NCBI RefSeq assembly: GCF_030704685.1
Contig: NZ_JAUZDX010000007.1
Coordinates: 124,001-188,000, forward strand
Length of the DNA stretch: 64,000 nucleotides
DNA from: Acidovorax sp. A1169
Lineage (GTDB): Bacteria; Pseudomonadota; Gammaproteobacteria; Burkholderiales; Burkholderiaceae_C
Direction: 5' to 3'
The position numbers and the translations under genes are program-made. Positions 8,917 to 19,401 of the stretch are shown piece after piece; position 1 is the first letter of the stretch, and each line of letters starts with the position of its first letter. Under the pieces are notes generated by a model. That model was not told the origin of the DNA and made no database searches. It worked only from the letters and a program-made list of their open reading frames with translations.

Positions 8917-11627
8917 GCACGACCCGCCGCCCGCGCAAGCCGCTGCCCACGGTGGCCGCCAGTGCGGCGGCAGGCTGGATGGCTGCGCGCGGCTGGCAGC
9001 CTTTCGGCTTCCAGCAGGAGGTGTGGCGAGCCATGGGCGAAGGCCGCTCGGGCCTTCTGCACGCCACCACCGGTGCGGGCAAGACCTATGCTGTGTGGCT
9101 GGGGGCGCTGCAGCACCTGGCGCTGGCAGGCGCGCCCAAGGCCCCCGTTGCAGAGGCGAGCGCGCGCACGGCCCTGCGCACACGCCGTGCGGCAGCGCCG
9201 CCTCTCACGGTGCTGTGGATCACCCCCATGCGCGCCCTGGCCGCCGACACGCTGCGCGCGCTGGTGGCGCCCCTGCCCGAGCTGGCGCCGGACTGGACCA
9301 GCGGCCTGCGCACCGGCGACACCGCCAGCGGCGAGCGCGCCGCGCAGGACCGCCGCCTGCCCACGCTGCTGGTGACCACGCCCGAAAGCGTGTCGCTGCT
9401 GCTGGCGCGGCCCGATGCCCATGAGCGCCTGCGCCATGTGCATCTGGTGGTGGTGGACGAGTGGCACGAGCTGGTGGGCAACAAGCGTGGCGTGCAGGCA
9501 CAGCTGGCGCTGGCGCGCCTGTCGGGCTGGAACCCGGCCCTACAGGTCTGGGGCATGTCGGCCACGCTGGGCAACCTGCAGGAGGCGCTGGACACGCTGC
9601 TGCCCCGCCCGGTGCCGGGCGCACCCGCAGTGCCGCCCGCCGTGCTGGTGCAGGGCCGCATCGACAAGGCGCTGCAGGTGGACGTGATGCTGCCCGCCAA
9701 GGTGGACCGCTTTGCCTGGGCCGGCCACATGGGCCTGGCACTGCTGCCGCAGGTGGTGCAGTCCATCGAGGCCTGCACATCCTCCTTGGTCTTCACCAAC
9801 ACCCGTTCGCAGGCCGAGCGCTGGTACCAGGCGCTGCTGGAGGCCCGGCCCGACTGGGCGGGCACCATCGCGCTGCACCATGGGTCGCTGGGCCAGGAAG
9901 TGCGCGCCTGGGTGGAGAACGGGCTCAAGGCCGGCTTGCTCAAGGCGGTGGTCTGCACGTCGAGTCTGGACCTGGGCGTGGACTTTCTGCCCGTGGAGCA
10001 GGTGCTGCAGATCGGCTCGGCCAAGGGCGTGGGGCGGCTGGTGCAGCGCGCGGGCCGATCCGGCCACGCGCCGGGGCGCACGTCGAGCATCACGCTGGTG
10101 CCCACGCACAGCCTGGAGCTGGTGGAGGCCGCGGCTGCGCGCCACGCGCTGGCGCTGGGCCGCATCGAGGACCGGCACACGCCGCGCGCGCCGCTGGACG
10201 TGCTGGTGCAGCACCTGGTGACCGTGGCGCTGGGTGGCGGCTTCGTGCCCGAGGCGCTGCTGGCCGAGGTGCGCCGCGCCCCGGCCTACGCCGCGCTGGC
10301 CGACAACGACTGGCAGTGGGCGCTGCAGTTCGTGCGCCAGGGCGGGGCCTCGCTGGCCATCTACCCCGACTTTCAGCGCGCCGCGCCCGATGAAGAAGGC
10401 GTGTGGCGCGTGCCTGATGCGCGGCTGGCACGCCGCCACCGCAGCAACATCGGCACCATCGTCAGCGATGCCAGCATGCAGGTGCAGTTCGTGAGCGGCG
10501 GGCGCCTGGGCTCGGTGGAAGAGAGCTTCATCGCCCGGCTGCGCAAGGGCGATGTGTTCATGTTCGCCGGGCGCCTGCTGGAGCTGGTGCGCACCCAGCA
10601 GATGACGGCCTACGTGCGCATCGCCCCCAAGGGCAGCGCCGCGCTGCCGCGCTGGAACGGCGGGCGCATGCCGCTGTCGAACACGCTGGCCGACGCCATG
10701 CTGGAGATGCTGGAGCAGGCCGAGCGCGGCGTGTACGCTTCGCCCGAGATGCAGTGCGCCCGGCCCCTGTTGGCCGTGCAGGATGCCTGGTCGGCCCTGC
10801 CCACGCCCGGCCGCCTGGTGGCCGAGACCCTGCACACCCGCGAAGGCTGGCACCTGTACCTGTACCCGCTGGCGGGCCGCCTGGTACACCTGGGCCTGGC
10901 CGGCCTGCTGGCCTGGCGCGCATCGCAGCAGGTGGCCAACACCTTCTCGATCGCGGTCAACGATTACGGGCTGGAGCTGCTCTCGGCCAAGCCCATCGAT
11001 TGGGCCGCGCTGCTGCCGCGCATCCTGGGCGAAGACACGCCAACCGCCCTGGGCGGCGGGCTCGAAGAGGAGGTGCTGGCCAGCCTCAACGCCACCGAGA
11101 TGGCGCGCCGGCGCTTTCGCGAGATCGCGCGCATCGCCGGCCTCATCTTCCAGAGCCACCCGGGCGAGCAGCGCAGCAGCCGCCAGCTGCAGGCCTCGTC
11201 CTCCCTGTACTACGACGTGTTCGCCCAGTACGACCCCGACAACCTGCTGCTGGCCCAGGCCCGCGCCGAGCTGCTGGCCAACGAGCTGGACATGGAGCGC
11301 CTGGCGCGCACCCTGCGCGGCATGCAGGGGCAGACCCTTTCCATCCATGCGCTGGAGCGCCCCACCCCGTTCGCCCTGCCCTTGATGGTGGAGCGCTTTC
11401 GCGAGCGCCTGAGCACCGAGACCCTGGCCGACCGGCTGGCGCGCATGGTGCAGGCGCTGGAGAAGGCCGCCGACGACACCACCGGCACCCACGAAGCCGA
11501 TAATCCGGTGGACCCGGCCAACATGGCCTGGGACGTGCCCGAGGGCGCCACCGCGCCACCCCGGCGCGCGCGCCGAGGCGGTGCCGGCGATACGCCCCGC
11601 CGACCGCGAAGGCGCCACGGATTCTGA
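8913..11627 (+). CDS. DNA ligase-associated DEXH-box helicase (Lhr-core type)
   Basis: A 904-residue superfamily 2 helicase of the Lhr-core family. Walker A is TTGAGKT (residues 52-58). The DEAH-type box is DEWH within [15 protein letters not shown], a spelling typical of Lhr-core. Other motifs are MSATLGNL (motif III), [11 protein letters not shown] (motif IV) and QRAGRSGH (motif VI). The C-terminal part carries the winged-helix and Lhr-specific beta-barrel regions. Lhr-core proteins are 3'-to-5' ssDNA translocases that unwind RNA:DNA hybrids. It overlaps the ligase by 4 nt and is followed after 24 bp by the phosphoesterase. Confidence 0.9.
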   Translation: MSTTRRPRKPLPTVAASAAAGWMAARGWQPFGFQQEVWRAMGEGRSGLLHATTGAGKTYAVWLGALQHLALAGAPKAPVAEASARTALRTRRAAAPPLTVLWITPMRALAADTLRALVAPLPELAPDWTSGLRTGDTASGERAAQDRRLPTLLVTTPESVSLLLARPDAHERLRHVHLVVVDEWHELVGNKRGVQAQLALARLSGWNPALQVWGMSATLGNLQEALDTLLPRPVPGAPAVPPAVLVQGRIDKALQVDVMLPAKVDRFAWAGHMGLALLPQVVQSIEACTSSLVFTNTRSQAERWYQALLEARPDWAGTIALHHGSLGQEVRAWVENGLKAGLLKAVVCTSSLDLGVDFLPVEQVLQIGSAKGVGRLVQRAGRSGHAPGRTSSITLVPTHSLELVEAAAARHALALGRIEDRHTPRAPLDVLVQHLVTVALGGGFVPEALLAEVRRAPAYAALADNDWQWALQFVRQGGASLAIYPDFQRAAPDEEGVWRVPDARLARRHRSNIGTIVSDASMQVQFVSGGRLGSVEESFIARLRKGDVFMFAGRLLELVRTQQMTAYVRIAPKGSAALPRWNGGRMPLSNTLADAMLEMLEQAERGVYASPEMQCARPLLAVQDAWSALPTPGRLVAETLHTREGWHLYLYPLAGRLVHLGLAGLLAWRASQQVANTFSIAVNDYGLELLSAKPIDWAALLPRILGEDTPTALGGGLEEEVLASLNATEMARRRFREIARIAGLIFQSHPGEQRSSRQLQASSSLYYDVFAQYDPDNLLLAQARAELLANELDMERLARTLRGMQGQTLSIHALERPTPFALPLMVERFRERLSTETLADRLARMVQALEKAADDTTGTHEADNPVDPANMAWDVPEGATAPPRRARRGGAGDTPRRPRRRHGF

Positions 11628-11651
11628 GTACGACGACGAACGACCTTGCCC

Positions 11652-12359
11652 GTGAACGCAGACCCTTCTTTCGCCCCTTCACCCACCGCCCCGCCCGCAG
11701 GCGCCCAGGCCATCACCCTGCCCGGCGGCACCGCCCTGTGGCTGCTGCCCCAGCGCGCCGTGTGGTGGCCCGCCGCGCGCACCGCCTTCGTCGCCGACGT
11801 GCACTTCGGCAAGGCCGCCACCTTCCGCCGCGCGGGCCAACCCGTGCCCCACGGCACCACGGCCGACAACCTGGCCCGGCTCGACGCGGTGCTTGCCGTG
11901 ACGGGCGCGGAGCACCTGGTCTTTCTGGGCGATTTTTTGCACGCACGCAGCGGCGCGGCCGATGCCCTGTGGAGCCAGTTGCTGCCCTGGCGCGAACGCC
12001 ATGCTGCAGTGCGCATGACCCTGGTGCGTGGCAACCACGACCTGCATGCGGGCGACCCGCCGGCAGCCCTGGGCATCACTCTGGTCGATGAGCCCTGGCA
12101 ACCGGTAGAGGGGGCCGAGGCGCTGGCCTGCCACCACCCGCAGTCGGTAGCGGGGGCCACGGTACTGGCGGGGCACCTGCACCCCACGGCGACCCTGTAC
12201 GGACTGGCGCGTGACAGCGTGCGCCTGCCCTGCTTTGCATGGACGCCGGGGCTGCTGGTGCTGCCGGCGTTCGGGGCGTTCACGGGGTCCGCGGCCGACC
12301 ACTTGCCACCGGGCACCCTGCGTTTCGTGGTGGCGGGCGCTCAGGTGAAGTGCCTGTGA
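11652..12359 (+). CDS. pdeM: Ligase-associated DNA damage response endonuclease (calcineurin-like phosphoesterase)
   Basis: A binuclear metallophosphoesterase of 235 residues. All motifs are visible: VADVHFGK (motif I, DxH), LGDFLHAR (motif II, GDx), RGNHD (motif III) and GHLHP (final histidine pair). Characterised relatives have Mn-dependent DNA endonuclease/phosphodiesterase activity and are encoded beside Lhr-core. GTG at 11652 is preferred; a TTG at 11646 would add two residues. It is the last gene of the repair operon and lies tail to tail with the NTF2-like gene, separated by about 20 bp with no clear terminator. Confidence 0.85.
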   Translation: MNADPSFAPSPTAPPAGAQAITLPGGTALWLLPQRAVWWPAARTAFVADVHFGKAATFRRAGQPVPHGTTADNLARLDAVLAVTGAEHLVFLGDFLHARSGAADALWSQLLPWRERHAAVRMTLVRGNHDLHAGDPPAALGITLVDEPWQPVEGAEALACHHPQSVAGATVLAGHLHPTATLYGLARDSVRLPCFAWTPGLLVLPAFGAFTGSAADHLPPGTLRFVVAGAQVKCL

Positions 12360-12378
12360 GCGCGCTTCCGACCCCGCT

Positions 12379-12765
12379 TCAGAACATTCCGTTCCCGTGC
12401 GCCGACCGTTCGGGGACCACCTGCAGCACATCCCAGTGCTCCACGATCTTTCCGTCCGCGTCGAGCCGGAAGATGTCTATGCCCGCATAGTCCTTGTCGC
12501 CAGGCCAGGTCTGCAGGCAATGCAGCACCACGTGGTCTCCCTCTGCCAGGGCGCGCTTGAACTCCACGTGTTTGCCGGGGTACTCCCGCGCCATGCGCTC
12601 GAAGTAGTCGATGAAGGCCTGCTTGCCATCGGCCACGTGCGGGTTGTGCTGGATGTAGACGCTGCCTGCGTACCGTTCGATGGCCTGCGCGGGCTGGCAC
12701 TGGTTGAACATCAGGTCATAGAAGGCCATGACGTTGCGCTTGTTCTGTTCCAGACGATCATCCAT
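12379..12765 (-). CDS. SnoaL-like / NTF2-fold protein
   Basis: A 128-residue cone-shaped-barrel protein of the SnoaL-like polyketide cyclase/nuclear transport factor 2 superfamily. Diagnostic stretches are [32 protein letters not shown] and [13 protein letters not shown]. Close relatives are predicted epimerases, isomerases or ester-cyclase-like proteins with diverse substrates. The start at 12765 is supported by AGGAGG six bases upstream. It has no obvious partner gene. The product is probably a small cytoplasmic enzyme of unknown substrate. Confidence 0.8.
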   Translation of the reverse strand: MDDRLEQNKRNVMAFYDLMFNQCQPAQAIERYAGSVYIQHNPHVADGKQAFIDYFERMAREYPGKHVEFKRALAEGDHVVLHCLQTWPGDKDYAGIDIFRLDADGKIVEHWDVLQVVPERSAHGNGMF

Positions 12766-13096
12766 GCGGGCCTCCTGGCGGCTGCGGTCGGGTATCGGGC
12801 CGCCAGCCGGAGCCCTGAACCGCTGGCCATCTTGCCACGCGGCCTGCCGCTTGGCCCTTCTGGCAATGAGGATTTTGAGCTGATTTGGGGCCGCGCCATC
12901 CGGACTCCTCGCCCCTCGCACAAGGGCAATCGATAAAAAAATCCCCCGACCCAACGGTAAATTTTGCATAGTGGAATTCAATTGCAAAAATGGAGGTCCG
13001 GGAAAGCAGCAAAAGACGAGAATGCGAGAGCATTCGCGTTTGGCCCCGTCGTACCCCGGCGGAAGGCATTTACACACCCGTTTCGTGAGACAAGCC
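12766..13096. promoter_or_regulatory. Divergent intergenic region upstream of icd, with an AT-rich inverted repeat
   Basis: This 331-bp gap separates the NTF2-like gene (minus) from isocitrate dehydrogenase (plus). I see no credible gene in it. The part from about 12930 to 13000 is much more AT-rich than the surroundings. It holds the inverted repeat TTTTGCA (12962-12968) / TGCAAAA (12983-12989) with a 14-bp spacer, which could be an operator or a leader hairpin for icd. No confident -35/-10 pair was assigned. Confidence 0.4.
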
Positions 13097-15331
<2,235 letters not shown>

Positions 15332-15367
15332 TCCTTTGGCTGCGGAGCCCCACACTCCCATAGCCCA

Positions 15368-15394
15368 GGGCCCCGTTCGGGGCCCTTTTTCTTT
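15368..15394 (+). terminator. Rho-independent terminator after icd
   Basis: The stem GGGCCCC (15368-15374), loop GTTC and complementary arm GGGGCCC (15379-15385) are followed by TTTTTCTTT. The hairpin is a perfect 7-bp GC stem, 36 bp after the icd stop codon. Confidence 0.9.
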
Positions 15395-15433
15395 GCCTGT
15401 TGCCCTGCCAGCAAGCAAGCTGGCGGGTGCGGG

Positions 15434-16825
15434 CTACGGTCGGTCGCGGTCCACCACGCGGCTGTTCAGGGGCTTGGGCACGTAGGCGGGCAGGAAGGCG
15501 CAGCCCTTGCCGAACTGCGCTTCATAGGCCGGGCACTGCTGGGCAATGCTGTCGGGCGTGGGCTTCGCGCCCTCGTCCACCCAGCGCAGCAGCGCGGTCA
15601 TCAGCGTGGGGTAGGTCGGGTCGCTCAGGTAGCTGTGGGTGTTGTGCTGGGTGAAGGTCTGCACCAGGCGGGCGCTGCTGCCGGCGCGCTCCATGGTGCC
15701 CTTGAAGTGGGCATCGAGCTCGACGAAGGCGGTCGGGTCGTCCACGCCCTTGACGGTGAGCACCGGCACGGCAATGCGACCCGTGGGGTCGGTGTCCTGC
15801 GCGAAGCGTGCCAGGGCCTGCGGATCGGCCTGGTAGCGCAGCACGGCAGCGTTGAGCGCCGCATCGTCGGCCGAGCCCGTGTACCGGGCGCCCGTGTTGC
15901 CAAAGGGGCTGGCGTCGCCCGTGCGCAGGTGCACCACGTCGCGGTAGTGGAAGGTGCCCCAGTTCAGGTGGCTGTGGATGGAGCTGGCGGGGATGCGGAG
16001 CACGTCGACGATGGTCTTGACCTTGCGCTGCTGCTCGGGCGTGCGCTGGGCGGCCGGCTTGTCCAGGCCCAAGCACTCGTTGGCGCGGGCCGTGAGTTCG
16101 GCGGCGGTCATTTTGGCGCTGGCCGGCAGGCCGATGTTCAGCGGGTACTGCGCCTCGCTGGGCAGCGGGTGGTTGTTGCAAAGGTGCTGGTAGACCACCC
16201 GCAGGTCGGTGCGGAAGTCGTACGAGCGGCTGCCGCCGGCCAGCAGGCCGCTGGTGAGCAGCACGGCATCGTAGGGCTTGCCGGCCCCGTTGCCGAACAT
16301 GTCGGCCCCCATGGCGGCCACGCCGGCGCCCCAGGACTGGCCGTGCAGAACGGTGCGGCGCGGCTGGGCCACCTGGGCCACGAAGATCTGGCGCAGCCGC
16401 TCGGTGTCCTCGGCCGCGGCGCGCACGGCCACGCCGCCCTGGCGGAAGGTGCTGCCGGCCCAGGCATAGCCGGCACGGACCATGATGGACCAGCGCTCCA
16501 GGTCCTCCACCGCGCGCTCGGCCTTGGGCGCACCCAGCGTGGGGCCCCCGTGCGAATGCATCACCAGCACCTGGTTCCACTGGTTCGGCATGGCGATCAG
16601 GTAGTAGGCGCCTGCCGAATCCTGGCCCGACAGGCAGCGTGCGATGGCCGCTATGTCCTTGGGGCAGGCGGTGGCCACGGGCGCGGCCTCCTTGCTGGCC
16701 GGCGGTGCGCCGGAGGCGCCGGGCGATGGCGCATTCATGGACGCACAGGCGGCCAGCAGCCCGGCGGCGAGGCCCAGCAGGGGCAGCCGCAGCGATGGCG
16801 CCAGGGAAGCGGAAAGGGTGGGCAT
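15434..16825 (-). CDS. Lipoprotein with alpha/beta-hydrolase fold
   Basis: A 463-residue predicted outer- or inner-membrane lipoprotein. The signal ends in a lipobox, LLAACAS, at about residues 20-26. The mature protein has an alpha/beta-hydrolase layout: HSHGGP (oxyanion region, about 90), the nucleophile elbow LHGQSWGAG (Ser about 170), then PVLTVKGVDDPT (probable acidic residue) and QHNTHSYLS (probable catalytic His). Likely an esterase or peptidase acting in the periplasm. The ATG at 16825 is chosen because the lipoprotein signal starts there. It converges with icd and stands alone on its strand. Confidence 0.75.
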   Translation of the reverse strand: MPTLSASLAPSLRLPLLGLAAGLLAACASMNAPSPGASGAPPASKEAAPVATACPKDIAAIARCLSGQDSAGAYYLIAMPNQWNQVLVMHSHGGPTLGAPKAERAVEDLERWSIMVRAGYAWAGSTFRQGGVAVRAAAEDTERLRQIFVAQVAQPRRTVLHGQSWGAGVAAMGADMFGNGAGKPYDAVLLTSGLLAGGSRSYDFRTDLRVVYQHLCNNHPLPSEAQYPLNIGLPASAKMTAAELTARANECLGLDKPAAQRTPEQQRKVKTIVDVLRIPASSIHSHLNWGTFHYRDVVHLRTGDASPFGNTGARYTGSADDAALNAAVLRYQADPQALARFAQDTDPTGRIAVPVLTVKGVDDPTAFVELDAHFKGTMERAGSSARLVQTFTQHNTHSYLSDPTYPTLMTALLRWVDEGAKPTPDSIAQQCPAYEAQFGKGCAFLPAYVPKPLNSRVVDRDRP

Positions 16826-17069
16826 AGGCGATTCGTCTCCGGGTGTGTTGTGTGGTTCTGGATGAGGCGGGCAACAGGTGCGCCGTGGCGCATCGTAGAA
16901 AGCGCACTGCACGGCGTCAAATAGCCTGCGCAGGGCAGCTCCATATCCTGCGCATATGGAAACGCATCAGCGAGGACCGGGCTCTACCCTGGCTATAGTT
17001 CCCGGAACCTGTGTGGAGCCTTCGCCGCGCCGTATTTCGCCACTGCAAAAACCCTGCCCGCTCCCATTT

Positions 17070-17104
17070 TTGTCTGGCTTTTGTTAACCATATAGTGAAT
17101 TATC
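17070..17104 (+). promoter_or_regulatory. tetR promoter with overlapping operator half-palindrome
   Basis: A -10-like TATAGT (17091-17096) and -35-like TTGTCT (17070-17075, spacer only 15) lie directly before the TetR-family gene. The region 17081-17104 matches the perfect-palindrome site at 18245-18268 in 17 of 24 positions, including CCAT--AGTGAATTA. This suggests the regulator binds its own promoter. Start of transcription would be only a few bases before the ATG. Confidence 0.5.
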
Positions 17105-17108
17105 AGCC

Positions 17109-17759
17109 ATGACCAGAGACTCAGAGACCCCGGCCAAGGAGCGCCAGCGGGACGCCGACCGCTCGCAGGGCGCGATCTTCAGCGCGGCACGCGACGAGTT
17201 TGCCGAGCACGGCCTGGGCGGTGCCCGCATGGACCGCATCGCCGAGCGCGCCGGCCTGAACAAGCGGCTGATCTACTACTACTTCGAGGACAAGGAAAAG
17301 CTCTTCCAGGCCGTGCTGGAGCAGGCCTACCGGCACATCCGCGAGGAGGAGCGCAAGCTCAACCTGGTGGAGCTGGAGCCCGCCACCGCGATCCGCCGGC
17401 TGGTGGAGTTCACCTGGGTCTATTACCTGGAGAACCCGCAGTTTCTGACCCTGCTCAACAGCGCCAACCTGCACAGGGCACGCCACCTGCAAGAGTCGCA
17501 GCGCGCGCGCGAGATGAATTCGCCGCTGATCGCCATGCTGGGCGAGGTGCTGGAGCGCGGCCGGCGCGAGGGGAGCTTTCGCGGCGGCGTGGACCCGCTG
17601 CAGCTGTACGTCTCGATCGCCGGGCTGTCGTACTTCTACCTGTCGAACAACCACACGCTCTCGGCCATCTTCGGGCGCGACCTGATGGCGCCCAAGGCCC
17701 GCAACGAGCGGCTGACGCACATGTGCGATGTGATCCTGGGCTATGTGCTGAAGGACTGA
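17109..17759 (+). CDS. TetR/AcrR family transcriptional regulator
   Basis: A 216-residue repressor-type regulator. The N-terminal TetR helix-turn-helix spans about residues 22-68: AIFSAARDEFAEHGLGGARMDRI, then AGLNKRLIYYYFEDKEKLF. The C-terminal ligand domain contains a conserved TWVYYLENPQFLTLLN, seen in TetR proteins near Bug-type uptake genes. A palindromic site found before its own ATG recurs upstream of the Bug/oxidoreductase/DUF993 operon 500 bp downstream. This strongly suggests autoregulation and control of that operon. The inducer is unknown. Confidence 0.88.
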   Translation: MTRDSETPAKERQRDADRSQGAIFSAARDEFAEHGLGGARMDRIAERAGLNKRLIYYYFEDKEKLFQAVLEQAYRHIREEERKLNLVELEPATAIRRLVEFTWVYYLENPQFLTLLNSANLHRARHLQESQRAREMNSPLIAMLGEVLERGRREGSFRGGVDPLQLYVSIAGLSYFYLSNNHTLSAIFGRDLMAPKARNERLTHMCDVILGYVLKD

Positions 17760-17775
17760 GGGGAAACACCACCCC

Positions 17776-18108
17776 ATGTACATCGCAACGCTCCTGTTCT
17801 ACTTCGCCGTCCCTGCAGCCATGGCGGCCTTTCTCCTCTGACGCGCCTACCAGATGGGCACCGGGAAGCGTGTCGAACTCACGCGCCAGTGGATCGTGCG
17901 CCCGCCCGAAGGGATCGAAGGCTGCGGGCGCCTGTTTGCCTGGCGCGACCTGCTCTTTGCCGCCAGCCTGTTGCTTGCCCTCGGCCTGCTGCTCTGCCTT
18001 CCGCACTATGCGGCCGCGTGGATTGCGCTCATGGCGCTCGGCGGCTTCGTGCACCAGGGCTTCACCGGGTACGCACTCGCCAGGCTGCGCAAGAAGCCGC
18101 CTCGCTGA
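17776..18108 (+). pseudogene. Small membrane protein gene interrupted by an in-frame TGA
   Basis: An ATG at 17776 opens a hydrophobic frame (MYIATLLFYFAVPAAMAAFLL) that stops after 21 codons at a TGA (17839-17841). The same frame continues without interruption to 18108 as MGTGKRVELTRQWIVRPPEG..., including a transmembrane stretch (LLFAASLLLALGLLLCL) and a basic C terminus. If the TGA is bridged, the product is a 110-residue two- to three-helix membrane protein. A second ATG at 17854 could yield the 84-residue downstream part. It lies 16 bp after tetR. It may be a nonsense mutation (a TGG Trp is one step away) or two separate small genes. Confidence 0.5.
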
Positions 18109-18211
18109 CTTGCAGCCGCAGCGCGCTCCCTGGTGCGGCGCACCGCTGCCCGCAGTCCTCTTCTCCCCCAGTCCACGGGTAAACCCCTAGCTCTGTTGAA
18201 TGCGTCTGCGT

Positions 18212-18264
18212 TGACGCAGGCGCAGCAATGCCTAAAAATCTGCTCTATTCACCATTCAGTGAAT
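18212..18264 (+). promoter_or_regulatory. Promoter and palindromic operator of the Bug/DUF993 operon
   Basis: A -35 TTGACG (18212-18217) and a -10 TAAAAA (18234-18239) are separated by 16 bp. Just downstream, at the expected transcription start, is the perfect inverted repeat ATTCAC (18247-18252) / GTGAAT (18259-18264) with a 6-bp spacer. The palindrome extends outward with CTCT/AGAG if one T is bulged. A related site overlaps the tetR promoter, so this is the probable TetR-family operator. Confidence 0.65.
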
Positions 18265-18302
18265 TAGAGAGCAAGTCCAAGCCTGCCAACGGAGACAAAT
18301 CC

Positions 18303-19295
18303 ATGCCCTTCATCTGCACCACCCGTCGCGCTGCTGCCACTGCCCTGGCGGCAGCCACGCTCACGTCGCTGTCTTACAGCGCTTTCGCGCAGGGCGGCTA
18401 CCCTACCAAGCCCATCCGCGTGATCGTGCCCTTCGCCGCAGGCAGCACCACCGACATCATTGCGCGCGCCATTGCCGACAAGATGGGCCAGAGCATGGGC
18501 CAGTCGCTGGTGGTGGACAACCGCGGCGGCGCCAGCGGCACCATCGGCCAGCAGGCCGTGGCCACGGCTGCGCCCGATGGCTACACGGTGATGATCCATT
18601 CCTCCTCGCACACCGTGAGCCCGTCGACCTTTGCCAAACTGCCGTTCGACACCGTGGGCGACTTCGCGGGCGTGACACCGATCTCCTCGCTGCCCAATGC
18701 GCTGGTGATCTCGCCCGCCAAGGGCATCAAGACGCTGCAGGACCTGGTGGCTTCGGCCAAGGCCAAGCCCGGCACGGTGAACTTCGCCTCCGCCGGCCAG
18801 GGCAGCGCCACGCACCTGAACGCCGAGAAGTTCAAGCTGGCCGCGAAGATCGACGCCACCAACATCCCCTTCAAGGGCTCTGCCGAGGCCGTGACCGAGG
18901 TGCTGTCGGGCCGCGTGGACTACTACTTCTCGCCGATTGCGCCCGTCATCGGCCAGATCAAGGACGGCCAGTTGCTGGCGCTGGCCGTGGGTTCGCCCAA
19001 GCGCGCGGCCGCCCTGCCCGACGTGCCCACCACGGCCGAGGCCGGCGTGCCCGGCTCGGAATTCAACTTCTGGATCGGGATGATGGTTCCGGCCAAGACG
19101 CCACGCGACATCGTGAACCGCCTGCACGACGAGGTCGTGAAGGCGCTGGCGACGCCCGAGGTGAAGGAGCGCTTCCTCAAGCTCGGTGCCGATGCCTGGA
19201 CGCTCAAGCCCGAGCAGTTCGACGCCTACATCAAGGACGAGATCAAGAGCAACGCCGCGCTGGTCAAGGCGGCCGGTCTCCAGCCCACCCAGTAA
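18303..19295 (+). CDS. Bug-family tripartite tricarboxylate transporter substrate-binding protein
   Basis: A 330-residue periplasmic binding protein. Its signal peptide ends in SYSAFA-Q. Bug-family hallmarks follow: YPTKPIRVIVPFAAGSTTDIIAR, the VDNRGGASGTIG ligand loop, and PDGYTVMIHSSSHTVSP. Bug proteins feed TctAB-type or orphan systems with carboxylates and other small organics, and are greatly amplified in Burkholderiales. It is the first gene behind the palindromic operator and is followed by an oxidoreductase, a DUF993 protein and a sugar-isomerase-like gene. That context suggests its ligand is an oxidisable sugar acid or polyol (inference). Confidence 0.93.
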   Translation: MPFICTTRRAAATALAAATLTSLSYSAFAQGGYPTKPIRVIVPFAAGSTTDIIARAIADKMGQSMGQSLVVDNRGGASGTIGQQAVATAAPDGYTVMIHSSSHTVSPSTFAKLPFDTVGDFAGVTPISSLPNALVISPAKGIKTLQDLVASAKAKPGTVNFASAGQGSATHLNAEKFKLAAKIDATNIPFKGSAEAVTEVLSGRVDYYFSPIAPVIGQIKDGQLLALAVGSPKRAAALPDVPTTAEAGVPGSEFNFWIGMMVPAKTPRDIVNRLHDEVVKALATPEVKERFLKLGADAWTLKPEQFDAYIKDEIKSNAALVKAAGLQPTQ

Positions 19296-19401
19296 ACCCG
19301 GCCGCGCAGCACCGCACGCCCGCCCCTGACATGGGGTGGACAGGCCGCGCCTTTGCCCATTCATTTTTTGCAACTTTGAACAGAACGAACGGACCGACAC
19401 C

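Noticed and set aside
9540-11618. 692-codon minus-strand frame opposite the helicase
   Set aside because: Antisense shadow. The helicase on the plus strand has every expected motif.
17854-18108. 84-residue ORF as a normal intact gene
   Set aside because: The frame continues upstream through a TGA into a hydrophobic start at 17776, and no convincing ribosome site precedes ATG 17854, so a broken gene is likelier.
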